A stretch of 8,263 bases of DNA. Source: CAYVBN01 sp964538565 (lineage in GTDB: Bacteria > Pseudomonadota > Alphaproteobacteria > Rhizobiales > Xanthobacteraceae). Positions 7,174-8,263 of this stretch are shown one piece after another. The stretch is from NCBI GenBank assembly GCA_964538565.1, contig CAZIGW010000316.1, forward strand, positions 1-8,263, given 5' to 3'. The notes under the pieces were generated by a model. That model was not told where the DNA came from. It did not search any database and saw only the letters and a list, made by a program, of their open reading frames with translations. The position numbers were made by a program, and so were the translations under genes. The first letter of the stretch is position 1, and every line of letters begins with the position of its first letter.

Positions 7174-7243
7174 CGCAGACTGCAGGCATGGACGACGTCG
7201 CGAGTCGCGCGCAGACTAGCGGGCACGCCGACATCGCGAGGAG
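7174..7243. repeat. Two imperfect direct repeats, 36-bp period, upstream of the monooxygenase
   Basis: Copy 1 starts at 7174 and copy 2 at 7210. Both open with CGCAGACT (8/8). Both contain, 19 nt from the repeat start, CGACGTCGCGAG (7193-7204) or CGACATCGCGAG (7229-7240), 11/12 identical. Between them GCAGGCATG (7182-7190) and GCGGGCACG (7219-7227) agree at 7/9 with a one-base shift. Copy 2 runs into the Shine-Dalgarno of the monooxygenase. Possible regulator binding sites or an old local duplication; function inferred. The rest of the 184-bp divergent region (7072-7255) shows no convincing promoter to me. Confidence 0.5.
7239..7243 (+). promoter_or_regulatory. Probable Shine-Dalgarno of the FAD monooxygenase
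   Basis: AGGAG, 12 nt before ATG 7256. The spacing is somewhat long, but this is the only strong purine match upstream. It lies at the end of the second direct repeat, so a regulator bound there could block initiation. Confidence 0.55.
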
Positions 7244-7255
7244 ATTCGTTCCAGT

Positions 7256-8263
7256 ATGGTGAGAAGCGTGCTCGTCATCGGCGGTGGCATCGCCGGAATG
7301 TGCGCGGCCATCGAGCTGCGCAAGCGGGGCATCGAGGTCGATCTCATCGAGGTGGATCCCGAATGGCGCGTGTATGGCGCCGGCATCACGATCAGCGCGC
7401 CGAGCCTGCGCGCATTCCAGCGGATTGGTGTGGTGGACGCGATTCTCTCGCAAGGTGCGGCATCCGACGGCCTCGACCTGTTCCTCGCCAACGGAACGCC
7501 GCTCGCGTCGATCCCCGCGCTGCCCGCAGCGGACTCCACGATTGCAGCGAGTGCCGGCATCGTACGCCCCGTGCTCGCGCGCATTCTGGCCGAAGCGACG
7601 CGGGCCGCGGGTGTGAACGTGCGGCTCGGCACGACCTTCTCGTCGCTGGTGTGCGCGGACAATGATGTCCCGGTGGCGATGACGGATGGCACATCGCGAC
7701 ACTACGATCTCGTGCTCGGCGCCGACGGCATCAACTCAAAGGTGCGCACCACGCTTTTCCCGGACGCGCCGCAGCCGCGCTACACCGGCCAAGTGTGCTG
7801 GCGCGCAGTCGTTCCCCGCCCCGCTTCGATCCGGCGCGCGGCGATGTACATCGGCCGGCAGATCAAGGCCGGAATCGTGCCCGTATCGAAAAGCGAGATG
7901 TACTTGTTCTTCCTGGAAACGCGCGCCACGCCCGAGCACATCGACCCCGCGCGCTGGCCGGAGCTGCTGCGCACGGCGCTTGCCGAGTTCACGGGCCCGG
8001 TCGCCGCCATTCGCGACACGCTCGGCGCGGACTCCAGAATCGTCTATCGGCCGCTGTTCGCGCTCATGATGCCGCGGCCCTGGCATCGCGGCCGTGCGGT
8101 GCTGCTCGGCGATGCGGCGCATGCGACGACTCCGCATCTCGCCTCGGGCGCCGGACTCGCGGTGGAAGACGCCCTCGTGCTCGCCGAAGAGCTCGAGCGC
8201 GCAAGCTCCTGCGAAGAGGCCCTTCATCGCTTCACGGAACGGCGGTACGAGCGGTGCCGCCTG
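7256..8263 (+). CDS. Class A FAD-dependent monooxygenase (PHBH fold), 3' end cut by window edge
   Basis: NAD(P)H-dependent flavoprotein hydroxylase of the PHBH / salicylate hydroxylase / 3-hydroxybenzoate 6-hydroxylase group, cytosolic. The frame is open from ATG 7256 through the last base (336 codons); family members are usually about 370-420 aa, so some 40-80 codons are missing. The Rossmann FAD motif VLVIGGGIAGM (5-15) is followed by the ribose-binding acidic residue E32. The family-typical GAGITISAPSLRAFQRIGV follows. The DG motif is LGADGINSKVR (D157-G158) and the GD motif is AVLLGDAAHATTPHLASGAG (G285-D286), followed by VEDALVLAEEL. All three signature motifs are intact. It is divergent from the amidohydrolase operon. 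It probably hydroxylates the substrate to prepare it for extradiol cleavage, but the substrate cannot be named. A GTG at 7259 is a minor alternative start. Confidence 0.95.
   Translation, partial: MVRSVLVIGGGIAGMCAAIELRKRGIEVDLIEVDPEWRVYGAGITISAPSLRAFQRIGVVDAILSQGAASDGLDLFLANGTPLASIPALPAADSTIAASAGIVRPVLARILAEATRAAGVNVRLGTTFSSLVCADNDVPVAMTDGTSRHYDLVLGADGINSKVRTTLFPDAPQPRYTGQVCWRAVVPRPASIRRAAMYIGRQIKAGIVPVSKSEMYLFFLETRATPEHIDPARWPELLRTALAEFTGPVAAIRDTLGADSRIVYRPLFALMMPRPWHRGRAVLLGDAAHATTPHLASGAGLAVEDALVLAEELERASSCEEALHRFTERRYERCRL

Noticed and set aside
2744..7240. Shared octamer ATCGCGAG in both divergent intergenic regions (2744-2751 and 7233-7240) as a common operator
   Set aside because: About one shared octamer is expected by chance between two regions of this length at this GC content. 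The palindrome and the 36-bp repeats are otherwise unlike each other.

Overview
The window is a high-GC (mid-60s percent by eye), tightly packed stretch from a Gram-negative bacterium. The outer-membrane TonB-dependent receptor shows the Gram-negative envelope. The receptor type, the aromatic-catabolism genes and the base composition fit a proteobacterium of the sphingomonad, Steroidobacter or Burkholderia kind, but nothing in the window fixes the genus. There are no rRNA, tRNA, CRISPR or insertion-sequence features.

Layout, left to right. (1) Positions 1-2605, minus strand: a TonB-dependent outer-membrane receptor, complete at its N-terminus and cut by the left edge probably only a few codons before its stop. 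(2) 2606-2794: a 189-bp divergent intergenic region with a 40-bp interrupted palindrome. (3) 2795-4057, plus strand: a 420-aa, 12-helix MFS transporter. (4) 4008-7071, minus strand: a three-gene operon read right to left. It encodes an ACMSD-type amidohydrolase/decarboxylase, a two-domain type I extradiol dioxygenase (VOC fold) and a fumarylacetoacetate-hydrolase (FAH) superfamily enzyme. The genes are joined by 4-bp ATGA and GTGA overlaps, so translation is probably coupled. The last gene overlaps the convergent MFS gene by 50 bp. (5) 7072-7255: a 184-bp divergent intergenic region with two imperfect copies of a 36-bp-period direct repeat. (6) 7256-8263, plus strand: a class A (PHBH-fold) FAD monooxygenase, cut by the right edge after 336 codons.

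Read together, the genes form a plausible uptake-and-degradation locus for an aromatic or related cyclic compound. The receptor would bring the substrate across the outer membrane and the MFS carrier across the inner membrane. The flavoprotein would hydroxylate the ring, and the amidohydrolase would remove a carboxylate or hydrolyse a ring-cleavage product. The extradiol dioxygenase would open the ring, and the FAH enzyme would process the resulting oxo-acid. The substrate cannot be read from the sequence, the order of steps is inferred, and no regulator gene lies in the window. The general plan resembles the lignin-biaryl (DDVA) system of Sphingobium SYK-6, but the enzyme set differs: a VOC-type instead of a LigAB-type dioxygenase, plus an FAH enzyme and a flavoprotein hydroxylase.
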